Assembly (NCBI GenBank): GCA_020846875.1
Contig: JADLDB010000151.1
Span: 1-64,000 of the forward strand
Reading direction: 5' to 3'
DNA length: 64,000 nt
From: Myxococcales bacterium
GTDB taxonomy: Bacteria > Myxococcota > Myxococcia > Myxococcales > Myxococcaceae
Position numbers and translations under genes: made by a program. The notes beneath the pieces were generated by a model, which had not been told where the DNA came from, ran no database searches, and worked only from the letters and a program-made list of their open reading frames with translations. Below, in pieces: positions 56,601-63,742 of this stretch; the first letter of the stretch is position 1; the number at the start of each line of letters is the position of its first letter.

Positions 56601-58941
56601 TGAGGTTCCACTGGCCGGCCTGCTTCACCGTGAGGCGCTGCTGCACCAGCGCGCCGTCGCCCACGCGGAAGAACTGCTCGCTCTCGCCCATCAACGCCGC
56701 GTGCTCCTTCGGCGGCCGGCGGGTGAGAAAGAGCGCCCCGCGTCCCCGGCTCGAGCCCAGCGCGCCCGCCGACAACAGGTACCGGCCTGGCTGGAGGTAG
56801 GTCTGGAGGAGGCAGTTGCGCCCGCGTCCCCCGCCGCGATCGCTGGTGACGTCGGGGATGACGGGCGTGCGCAGCCGGCACTCGGTGTTCAACAGCCCCT
56901 GGGTGGTGACGTGGTACAGGCCCGCTCGATCCACCACGAAGGTGGCTGCGTGGGACTGGCCACGCTCGAAGTCGAAGAAGGTGGGAGTGTCAGGAGAGAT
57001 GGTGGGCAGCGGCTTGAGGGCGGGCGCGTAGCTGACCGGCGTGGCGAACGGCGGCATGGTGCCCGGCCGGAGGATGGTCAGCCCCAGCGGGAGCGCGCCG
57101 GGGTTGGACAGGGTGAGGACCTCGGGCGACGAGAGCGCCGTCAGCACGCACTCGCCGGCGGTGGCGGTGGCCTTCGACTGGGCCGGCACGCAGCCGAAGG
57201 GGGCACCCCCCGAGGAGCGGATCACCACGCCCTGCGCCACCGGCACCTGGAGCGCCTGGCCGGAGTCGAGCTGCAGGTGGACGGGGGAGCTGGCCCGCAG
57301 CGGCAGCGGCAGCAACGACAGCCCCCGCACCCGCGCCCCGCCCACGCGGTTCAGCACCAGGCGGTAGCGATCGGAGGACAGCGTCACCTCGGGGATCAGG
57401 CACCCCCCGCGCGCGGCGGTGGCCTTCGCCGAGGCGTCGCCCACCGGGGCGATCGTCACCTTCTCCACGCCCGACAGCCCGCCGGAGAGCGACAGTTGGT
57501 ACGCGCCGGGCGAGAGATCGAGCTGCGCGCTGCACTCGGTGCCTTCCGTCTGCACGCGGGTGAGGCGCGTCAGCCCACCCTTGTCGTCGAGGCGGTACAC
57601 CTCGCAGGCGCTCTTGCGGCCGCCGGAGGTGGTGACGTTGAACTTCCGCGAGGCGATGCCGATCTTCTGGAAGACGTTGCCGCCGCTCTCCACCTGGAAC
57701 CAGAAGGTGGCGCTGCCGTCGTAGTTGAACTCGCGCTCCAGCTTCTCCCCGTCGCGCAAGGGGATGATGCTGCGGGCCGCCACCGCCTCCACGTTGCCGT
57801 CGCGGCCCAGCTTCTCCAGCTGGCAGCCCAGGGGCACGCCGTCGAGGTCGTTGGGAAGATCGTGTACGGAGATCAGCCGCGGACCGACCTGGGCCGGCTC
57901 CACCTCGAAGGAGTAGTGGGTGGTGGACGGGCCGTAGTACCCGCCGCTGACCACCTGGGCGGCGTCGCTGCGGCGCTCCCCCCACTCCAGATGGCCCCGC
58001 GTGCCCGCTGGACCGCGCACCAGCAGCGCGGGGGGCGTGATGGTTTCGCCCACGCTGGCGATGCACTCCGGCACTGGGGCTGCCTTGTCGATCCTGCAGC
58101 TCGCCGAGGGCTGGCGCAGGCTGCCCACCACCACCTGCAGATCCACCGGCCCGCTGGGAGGGGCGGCCAGGGACAGCACCGCCGTCACCCCCGAGGGCTT
58201 GAGCTCCACCGCGAACACGCCGGACGCCGGCAGGACGAAGGGCACGCTGCGCTCGGGTGGGCCTGGGCGGAAGCCGTACTCCACGGTCAGCGAGTCCTCG
58301 ACGGAGGAGCCGGTGACGACGGTGGCTTCGCGGCCGTAGGCCGTCACCAGGTACTCGCCGGGCTCCAGCATCGAGTCCAGCCACCACTCGTGCAGCGGCT
58401 GTCCGGGGGTGGGAGAGAACTGGACGTGGTGGAGGTCCAGCGGCTCCAGCCACGCCCCGTTGCGCCACACCCGCACGTCGCCCGCCTGCCGCCCGCTGAC
58501 GCGCAAGTTCGGCGCGTGCCGCTGGCCCACCGACAGCCAATAGCTGGCCTGCTGTCCGGCCTCGAGCTTCGTCACCACGCTGCTGCCCGGCGTCAGGCGG
58601 ACCGGCGAGGGGTTCTGCTCGGTGAAGGGCGTGGCGGACAGCGCCACCATCCCCTTGCCCCGGAGCGGCGAGTCGAGGCGCACCTTGTACTGTCCGGCGT
58701 CGAGCAGCAGATCGAGCTCACAGTTGGACGTGCCGGCCGCCCCGGCGGAGGCGAAGGGGCCGCGGACGCGGTCGATCACCTCGCAGCGCGTCCCGCTGGC
58801 GCTGCGGGCGGAGAGGTGGAGGGCGGTGGGGGCGTCGAGGGTGAGCAACGCCTCCTGCTGGCCAGCCGCCGGGACCTGGCTCGGCGACAGGGACGCGGCG
58901 TGCACCACCAACAGGGAGAGGGCGGTCAGGGCAGGAGCCAT
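53653..58941 (-). CDS. giant exported Cys-pair repeat protein, first gene of the alpha-2-macroglobulin/PBP1C operon
   Basis: 1762 residues, family not recognised. Signal peptide MAPALTALSLLVVHAASL at the start. The body repeats a beta-type module: Cys, 10 to 23 residues, Cys, then a few residues and [LV]-x-x-G-x-[YF]-x-L, for example C53...C74 then DAGQYKVRLD. I count at least twelve such Cys pairs. The GxYxL part resembles strands in pre-peptidase C-terminal (PPC-like) domains. Residues of about 918-952 are a Glu/Gly/Tyr acidic linker. The C-terminus is not membrane-anchored. It overlaps the alpha-2-macroglobulin gene by 4 bp (ATGA) and so must be made with it. The role is unknown; a partner, bait or scaffold for the trap is inference. 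Confidence 0.82.
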   Translation of the reverse strand: MAPALTALSLLVVHAASLSPSQVPAAGQQEALLTLDAPTALHLSARSASGTRCEVIDRVRGPFASAGAAGTSNCELDLLLDAGQYKVRLDSPLRGKGMVALSATPFTEQNPSPVRLTPGSSVVTKLEAGQQASYWLSVGQRHAPNLRVSGRQAGDVRVWRNGAWLEPLDLHHVQFSPTPGQPLHEWWLDSMLEPGEYLVTAYGREATVVTGSSVEDSLTVEYGFRPGPPERSVPFVLPASGVFAVELKPSGVTAVLSLAAPPSGPVDLQVVVGSLRQPSASCRIDKAAPVPECIASVGETITPPALLVRGPAGTRGHLEWGERRSDAAQVVSGGYYGPSTTHYSFEVEPAQVGPRLISVHDLPNDLDGVPLGCQLEKLGRDGNVEAVAARSIIPLRDGEKLEREFNYDGSATFWFQVESGGNVFQKIGIASRKFNVTTSGGRKSACEVYRLDDKGGLTRLTRVQTEGTECSAQLDLSPGAYQLSLSGGLSGVEKVTIAPVGDASAKATAARGGCLIPEVTLSSDRYRLVLNRVGGARVRGLSLLPLPLRASSPVHLQLDSGQALQVPVAQGVVIRSSGGAPFGCVPAQSKATATAGECVLTALSSPEVLTLSNPGALPLGLTILRPGTMPPFATPVSYAPALKPLPTISPDTPTFFDFERGQSHAATFVVDRAGLYHVTTQGLLNTECRLRTPVIPDVTSDRGGGRGRNCLLQTYLQPGRYLLSAGALGSSRGRGALFLTRRPPKEHAALMGESEQFFRVGDGALVQQRLTVKQAGQWNLTTSAQGMGGLQCRLDDPEGWPVEPVPSSCAGTRSLRAGTYLWTQWPLTVESMRRTKLEKVREEVVLEGNKAHPVSFFTWYRARLGPDGKDEFTFTLEGETTLDVVLTGGMQARVYLLEKDKPAKAVEVIPPMQPSGQGDSYEAETSEGEAEEPAGEPREYEGEGDGEYEGDAEESLTASAEVVRAQAAPPPPSGVRITLPAGRYRLATEHSRADVGIEYQLHLGSGTLLPGMSRSLPVPSTVPVLIPRDGTLRLYTQGAADVRCRLLDASGRLVLEGSGNGSDWNCAIAEPVKQGRYTLVVESETQGQGETKLALTLPPSDAKGPVSDGQKLALGAAVVTLDVPLAEKDSVQEVQLSSTSKTPISCALEDGSGAVVYRTSRVGTCALLVRPKLEKFKVRVWTTDGSTQIVATYRSKPIIEGTPGTVPGENAVAITLPSAGQYRTSPQVQCLPASAVGLLRACGPQTSLEAGPTLFAVAGVRPQPLPLEELRATASDTAAPLVLSRAPFVQAVSTSKPSLLLLEATVQHGERAAPSCAFDGAGTVRERRADACFAVARVGASAISRLWAPTDERVEAKVRRRAVPLPDRPEPLAPGRKTLTFSSGVGCFALPSTSRARVQATLPRGAWGVLLDEQGAALDVCAPTGDLSSCTFTGQGGSAVFIASPGQVESSTVLLESAPRAVAFTGFYEASPRLPGTLRFEIPATRGERLTGVDGALGCTVVLADGSRFGSCRVRIPDGSAAELQVEHGAGALRVMVHTPGRERWARLGLELPVVPGPALSASVAVPLQAGRLDRSLVLSAESVVRVSAESGVCGIFRGNDLLQVGGLDTGCELARVLAPGTYRVLVRPFAGVAQAGNLTWSAEPVTQLEEGFGAEQWLGPGEARLFRFDTANKGKIGLGLAAKSELLECEVLNDGYQSLGEGCQQYLSLEKGRFLLTVRNPPKPGATPIAFKPVLLGLSGERNDVPDEVIEDFKRRAGVTP

Positions 58942-59276
58942 CGGCGGCGCACGCTACAGCAAGCGACGTTCCACCACGGGTCTCATGGGGCGGCGGCGCG
59001 CCTCGCGGCCGGGCGGACACGGCAGGCGTGGCTCGCGCCCGCAAGGGGAGTGGCCGGGGGGCGACGGTCGAGGAGCAGGCGCGAGCGGTCCAGCGCGAGG
59101 GTGGAACGGCCGCGCGGCTCCAGGCGTCCGACGTGCGGCCCGAAGTCCGTTGCTGCTCACTTCACCGTTTCGGTCGAGTGAGTCGCAGGCGCTTCACGGG
59201 CGCAGCCTTCCCCCGCCCGAGAGGCCCTTGAAGTCTCGTTGCGCGCGCGCGCCACCTTGGAGAAAGTGCGCTCGCG
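58942..59276. other. 335-bp divergent intergenic region
   Basis: It separates the alpha-2-macroglobulin operon (minus) from the secreted-protein gene at 59277 (plus). No protein-coding gene is convincing here. It must hold promoters for both sides, but no good -35/-10 pair could be picked out by eye. It contains the nested hairpin at 59156-59182. Confidence 0.5.
59156..59182. promoter_or_regulatory. nested inverted repeat in the divergent region
   Basis: CTCACT pairs with AGTGAG and, nested inside, ACCG pairs with CGGT around a TTT loop, with 2-nt bulges between. No T-tract follows on either strand, so an operator or an RNA structure in a leader is more likely than a terminator. Confidence 0.45.
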
Positions 59277-59885
59277 ATGCGCCGCTGCCTTCTGATCACC
59301 TTCGTCCTGTGCCTGCCTGCCCTCGCCGAAGAGCCGCCCGAGGCGCGCCCTCCGCCTTCGCCCACCAGTGAAGCCGCCCGCCTGGGCGCCGAGTACTTCG
59401 TACAGAAGGCCGGCGCCGCCTGGGTGTACCAGGGCGTGAAGGGGAAGGGCCGGGTGAGCATCAACACCTTCGTCGACTGGCGCGCCCACTTCTCCTACGC
59501 GGTGGCCGGGAAGAGCGGCAGTGGCACCTGGCGGGTGAAGGAGGGGGTGTGGCTGGAGCGCACCGGCGGGCGCTCGGAGCACGAGGCGGTGGTGCTGCCG
59601 GCGAAGATGACGCGCGGGACGCGGTGGACGGCGGCGGCGTCCATCGAGCGCGGCGGGGGCGGCCAGGCCCAGTACGAGGTGGTGGCCCTGGAGGCGGTGG
59701 TGGAGCTGCCCAACCACCTGACGGTCGAGCACTGCCTCGCGGTGCTGGAGACGGCGGCCGACGGAAGCGACGCCCACACCCACTACTTCGCCCCCAACAT
59801 GGGCAAGGTGGCGGTGGCGGCGCCGGACGGCTGGCTGTACCGCCTGGTGGAGTTCCACTCGGGGAGCCGGGGACACCAGGAGTGA
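59277..59885 (+). CDS. secreted protein of unknown function
   Basis: 202 residues with signal peptide MRRCLLITFVLCLPALAE, then a Pro/Glu-rich spacer and a compact beta domain (AGAAWVYQGVKGKGRVSINTFVD; EGVWLERTGG; NMGKVAVAAPDGWLYRLVEF). GGAG lies about 15 bases before the ATG. No family is recognised by name. It overlaps the next lipoprotein gene by 4 bp (GTGA), so the two form a unit. Confidence 0.7.
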   Translation: MRRCLLITFVLCLPALAEEPPEARPPPSPTSEAARLGAEYFVQKAGAAWVYQGVKGKGRVSINTFVDWRAHFSYAVAGKSGSGTWRVKEGVWLERTGGRSEHEAVVLPAKMTRGTRWTAAASIERGGGGQAQYEVVALEAVVELPNHLTVEHCLAVLETAADGSDAHTHYFAPNMGKVAVAAPDGWLYRLVEFHSGSRGHQE

Positions 59886-60793
59886 CGGTGTTGGCCGCCC
59901 GCGGGGCGGTGGTGGTGGCCCTCGTGTCCGGGCTGTGCGGGTGCCGCACCTGGCACGAGGGTTTCGTCAAGCAGCGCCTCCTCCAGACGCGCTTCTTCAA
60001 CAGCGACGTCCCGCGCCCGCTGGCCGAGGTGGACGCGCTGGTGACGGAGCGCAAGCGCGAAGGGCCGGTCACCAGCCCCTGCCGCTTCTGCCTGGTGTCC
60101 GCCGAAGACGAGCGGGGCGGCGCGCGCCGCTACTGCTTCGAGGCCTTCGGCGAGCCGGGCTGCGTGCGGGCGCGGCAGCTCGGCCCCTCGGCTACCCGCT
60201 TCGAGGCGGCCCAGCCCGAGCCGGTGCCGGTGGCCGTGGTGCGCGAGCTGTGGCGGCTGGTGGACGAGCCCGCGGCGGTCGCCGCCAACAACGAGACGGA
60301 GTTCGACGTGGAGGCCATCGCCATCGAGGAGGAGAAGCGCTTCACCCCGCGCTGGACGTTCCTGGGCGGGGCGCGCACCGGGGCGGTGGTGTCCGGCGAC
60401 GCACCCACCTTCACCTTCGGCGGCCAGGCGGGCTTCCGCTACTGGGCCAACTACTTCCTCCTCCTCGGGGGCGCCGCGGAGGTGGAGAGCGCGCTCCAGA
60501 ACAACCGCTCCTACGTGACGCTGGGCACCATGGCCCGCGCCGAGCTCAGCGTGTGGAGCGACGAGAACCAGCGCTTCTTCAACCTGCCCTTCTTGACCTT
60601 CTTGATGTCCGTGGGGCCGCTGGTGGCCTTCGGGCGCGCGCCCAGCGCCGGTGTGCGCGCCTCTGTCGGGGCGCACGTGGTGCACGTGGGCCGCTTCCTG
60701 ACGCCGCTCTTCTTCGAGATCGGCTTCCAGTCGTTGATCGTCGACGAGCAGTCCACCTCCGGGCTGCGGGTGGCGATGGGCCTGGGCTTCTGA
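59882..60793 (+). CDS. putative outer-membrane lipoprotein
   Basis: 303 residues, GTG start overlapping the previous stop. Signal AARGAVVVALVSGLCGC gives a lipobox (LCGC). The N-terminal ~120 mature residues have four Cys (CRFCLVS; RRYCFEAFGEPGC). The C-terminal half is beta-rich, with alternating aromatic/hydrophobic strands (FTFGGQAGFRYWANYFLLLGG; HVVHVGRFLTPLFFEIGFQS) and ends in LRVAMGLGF, an outer-membrane beta-barrel-like last strand with terminal Phe. It may be a small barrel lipoprotein. Function unknown. Confidence 0.68.
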   Translation: MTVLAARGAVVVALVSGLCGCRTWHEGFVKQRLLQTRFFNSDVPRPLAEVDALVTERKREGPVTSPCRFCLVSAEDERGGARRYCFEAFGEPGCVRARQLGPSATRFEAAQPEPVPVAVVRELWRLVDEPAAVAANNETEFDVEAIAIEEEKRFTPRWTFLGGARTGAVVSGDAPTFTFGGQAGFRYWANYFLLLGGAAEVESALQNNRSYVTLGTMARAELSVWSDENQRFFNLPFLTFLMSVGPLVAFGRAPSAGVRASVGAHVVHVGRFLTPLFFEIGFQSLIVDEQSTSGLRVAMGLGF

Positions 60794-60932
60794 GGCGGCG
60801 CTTCCAGGGGCCTAGGGTGATTTTTTCCCGACTCTCCCCTTGCCCCATGGCCCAAGCCCACTAGAAGGCACCCCGTCTTCCCGCCGTGCCCGACTCACTT
60901 TTCGGCAACCCCGAGGCCCTCAGGAGCGAACG

Positions 60933-61811
60933 ATGCGGATCTCTCTGATCATGACGCTGGCGCTGGCCAGCACCGGCTGTGCCACCACCTACAACGCGAA
61001 ATGGGACGAGAAGCCCGCCACGGCAGCGCCGGCGCAGGACGACGCGACGAGCTCGCTGGTGTCCGAAGGTGACGCGGCGTGGGCGACGCGCGGCGACCAG
61101 GCGAAGCTGACCGAAGCGCTGACGAAGTGGGAAGCGGCCTTCCAGAAGGCGCCCACGGCCGAGCTGGCGGCGAAGCTGTCCCGCGGGCACTACCTGCTGG
61201 GTGACGGCTTCTTGGCGCTGGAGAACAACCTCGAGGGCCGCGACGCCGAGTACCAGAAGGGCCTGGACTGGGCGACCACCTCGCTCAAGCTGGCGGCGCC
61301 GGACTTCGCGAAGGCGATGACCGAGGGGAAGAAGCACGCCGAGGCGATCACCCTGGCGGGCAAGGACGCGGTGCCCGCGATGTACTGGTACGCCACCAAC
61401 CTCGGGAAGTGGGCGGCGTCGAAGGGCTTCGCCACGCGGCTGCGCTACAAAGACGACATCAAGGCCACCATGGAGCACGTGAAGAGCCTCGACGAAGGCT
61501 TCTTCTACGCGGCCCCGTGGCGGTACTTCGGCAGCTTCGAGGCGGTGACGGCTGGCCTGGCCGGCGGCTCGCTGGAGAAGAGCGAGGAGAACTACAAGAA
61601 GGCCGTCGAGCTGGCGCCCAACTACCTGGGCTCGAAGGTGCTGTGGGCCGAGTACCTGTGCACCAAGAAGAACGACCGCGCCACCTACGAGAAGCTGCTC
61701 AAGGAGGTGCTGGCCGCGGATCCCGCCGTCGATCCCGCCATCGAGCCGGAGAACCGGATCGAGCAGAAGAAGGCCACCAAGATGCTGGCGGAGATCGACG
61801 AGAAGTTCTGA
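60933..61811 (+). CDS. TatT-like TPR lipoprotein of a TRAP transporter
   Basis: 292-residue lipoprotein: signal MRISLIMTLALASTGC with lipobox STGC. AGGAG lies before the ATG. The mature part is all-helical with TPR-like repeats (LTEALTKWEAAFQKAP, then AELAAKLSRGHYLLG; LEKSEENYKKAVELAPNYLG). This matches the TatT (TRAP-associated TPR protein) family described in Treponema. The DctP-type receptor gene follows 49 bp later. In that family TatT forms trimers with the receptor to pass hydrophobic ligands across the periplasm. Confidence 0.88.
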   Translation: MRISLIMTLALASTGCATTYNAKWDEKPATAAPAQDDATSSLVSEGDAAWATRGDQAKLTEALTKWEAAFQKAPTAELAAKLSRGHYLLGDGFLALENNLEGRDAEYQKGLDWATTSLKLAAPDFAKAMTEGKKHAEAITLAGKDAVPAMYWYATNLGKWAASKGFATRLRYKDDIKATMEHVKSLDEGFFYAAPWRYFGSFEAVTAGLAGGSLEKSEENYKKAVELAPNYLGSKVLWAEYLCTKKNDRATYEKLLKEVLAADPAVDPAIEPENRIEQKKATKMLAEIDEKF

Positions 61812-61860
61812 AGCCGCTCCTCCGTCACACCTTCCGACCTCTTCCCGAAAGGACGTACCC

Positions 61861-62856
61861 GTGAAGCGATTGGCTCTTTCTTTGGCCCTGGTGGTGGCGC
61901 TGTACGCGCCTTCCGTGAGGGCGGACGCGGTGGTGGCGAAGGTCGGATCGGTAGCGCCCGAGGGCACCCCGTGGGCCGAGTGGCTGGACGGGGTGAAGAA
62001 GCGGCTGGAGAAGGACTCGGGCGGCAAGCTGAAGCTGAAGGTCTTCCTCGGCGGCAAGCTGGGCGGCGAGAAGGAGATGGTGGAGGAGACGAAGAACGGC
62101 AACCTCCACCTCTACGGCGGCTCGGTGGGCGCGGTGGGCACCTGGGTGCCCGAGTTGGCGGCGCTGGAGCTGCCCTTCATCTTCTCGTCCGACGAGGAAG
62201 CCGACTTCGTGCTCGAGAAGGTGCGCGATCGCTACGCGAAGCTGATCGAGGCCAAGGGCTTCGTGATGATCATGTGGGCGGAGAACGGCTGGCACGGCTA
62301 CGGCGTGAAGGGGAAGTGCATCGAGAAGGTTGAGGACATGAAGGGCCTCAAGATGCGCAGCCAGGAGTCGTACGTGCACCTGGAGACGTACAAGGCCTTC
62401 GGCGCGTCCCCGGTGGAGATGGCGGTGCCCGAAGTGCTGGGCGCGCTGCAGACGGGCACGGTGGACGGCTACTCCAACACCCCGCTCTTCTCGTTCGCCA
62501 CCAGCTGGTACAAGGGCATCACCCACTACTCGTACACCAAGCACATCTACCAGCCGGCGGTGCTGCTCCTCTCCAAGAAGTGGTTCGACGGGCTGGACGC
62601 GGACGTGAAGAAGGCGCTGTTGGTGCGCAGCGACGAGAAGGAAGGGATCGCCGGCGTGCGCGCGCTGACCGAGCCCTTGCTGGACAACTTCAAGGCCGCC
62701 GACAAGACGGTGTGCCGGCTGTCGCCCGAGGCGCAGAAGGCCTTCGCCGAGAAGGCCAAGCCGGTGTGGCAGGTGTTCGCGAAGAAGGGGAAGAGCAACA
62801 AGGAGATCCTCGACGCGATCCTCGCCGCGAAGAAGGAGTTCGCCGCGAAGAAGTAG
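61861..62856 (+). CDS. TRAP transporter substrate-binding protein DctP
   Basis: 331 residues, GTG start with AAAGGA upstream, signal MKRLALSLALVVALYAPSVRA. Typical DctP fold: KVGSVAPEGTPWAEWLDGVKKRLEKDSGG, the hinge and binding segments VEDMKGLKMRSQES, PVEMAVPEVLGALQTGTVDGYSN and a C-terminal helical lobe. The usual conserved Arg (about 163, in KMRSQE) that binds a carboxylate is present, so a dicarboxylate, keto acid or fatty-acid-like ligand is expected. Ligand identity cannot be read. Confidence 0.93.
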   Translation: MKRLALSLALVVALYAPSVRADAVVAKVGSVAPEGTPWAEWLDGVKKRLEKDSGGKLKLKVFLGGKLGGEKEMVEETKNGNLHLYGGSVGAVGTWVPELAALELPFIFSSDEEADFVLEKVRDRYAKLIEAKGFVMIMWAENGWHGYGVKGKCIEKVEDMKGLKMRSQESYVHLETYKAFGASPVEMAVPEVLGALQTGTVDGYSNTPLFSFATSWYKGITHYSYTKHIYQPAVLLLSKKWFDGLDADVKKALLVRSDEKEGIAGVRALTEPLLDNFKAADKTVCRLSPEAQKAFAEKAKPVWQVFAKKGKSNKEILDAILAAKKEFAAKK

Positions 62857-62869
62857 CGGCGAGTCGAGA

Positions 62870-63742
62870 ATGGAGTCCGCCAAGCGCGTGCTGGGGAAGC
62901 TGGACGACGCTGTCTTCCGGGTGGAGCGGCTGGTGCTGCTCTTCAGCCTGGCGATGATGACGCTGCTGGTCTCGCTGGACGTGGTGCAGCGCACCTTCTC
63001 GCGGCCGGAAGGGAAGACGGAGCAGGCGCTGCTCGCGCTCCTCTACGGCGGCCGCCCCACTCTCGAGCAGACGGCCTTCGTCACCGGGCGGCTGGGGCCA
63101 GCCGTCTTCTGGGGGCTGGCGCTGATCTTCCTGGTGCTGGCGGCGCACTCCAGCCGGTCGATCGCCGCGGAGCGCGCCCAGAAGCCGGCGCCGGGCCTGG
63201 GCCGCTCGGTGGCGGTGGGCGCGGGGCTGTGGGGGGCGATGCTGGGCTTCGTGTACGGGCTGCTGTGGCTCTTCCCCTCTAGCGTGCCGGGAGCGCAGAA
63301 GTTCTCTTTGGGCTTCATGCTCTGGAGCGGCATGCTGGGCGCGTCGCTGGCCACGCGCAGCCGCCGCCACATCGTGCTGGACGTGCTGAAGAAGAAGCTC
63401 GATCCCGAGACGGCGAAGCCCTTCGCCCTGCTGGGAGGCCTCGTCACCTTCGCCTTCTGCGGGCTGCTCGCGGCGCTGGGCACCATGCAGTTCTGGACGC
63501 AGTTCACCGAGTGGCGCGAAGGCGAGGGCGTGGGCGTGTACGACGCGCTGCCCATTCCCATGTGGCTGGCCACCCTGGCGATCCCGGTCACCTTCGGGGT
63601 GATGGCGCTGCGCTTTCTCGCGCAGGGCGTGCACGACTGGAGGTGGGGGCCGCCGAAGGGCGGGGTGGACGCGCACGGCATCGATCTGGAGGCGCTGGAG
63701 CAGGGGCCGGCGGCCCCGGGGGCTGACGGGGGCACCGCGTGA
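62870..63742 (+). CDS. TRAP transporter small permease DctQ
   Basis: 290 residues, longer than the usual 160-200 of DctQ. TM1 lies at about 22-40 (LVLLFSLAMMTLLVSLDVVQR, the DctQ signature). An extra ~100 residues with two more hydrophobic segments (AVFWGLALIFLVLAAHSS; VAVGAGLWGAMLGFVYGLLW) follow. The standard RRHIVLDVLKKKLDPE region then precedes the last TM segments. The C-terminus overlaps the large permease gene by 4 bp. Confidence 0.88.
   Translation: MESAKRVLGKLDDAVFRVERLVLLFSLAMMTLLVSLDVVQRTFSRPEGKTEQALLALLYGGRPTLEQTAFVTGRLGPAVFWGLALIFLVLAAHSSRSIAAERAQKPAPGLGRSVAVGAGLWGAMLGFVYGLLWLFPSSVPGAQKFSLGFMLWSGMLGASLATRSRRHIVLDVLKKKLDPETAKPFALLGGLVTFAFCGLLAALGTMQFWTQFTEWREGEGVGVYDALPIPMWLATLAIPVTFGVMALRFLAQGVHDWRWGPPKGGVDAHGIDLEALEQGPAAPGADGGTA

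Noticed and set aside
54328-59181. Very long open frame (about 1600 codons) on the plus strand opposite the giant-protein gene
   Set aside because: It is the antisense shadow of a high-GC gene. It lacks a domain-like sequence, while the minus frame has a signal peptide, Cys modules and a coupled operon position.
59028-59231. 67-codon frame in the divergent region
   Set aside because: Arg-rich, no ribosome binding site, and spans the nested hairpin; looks like chance in high-GC DNA.
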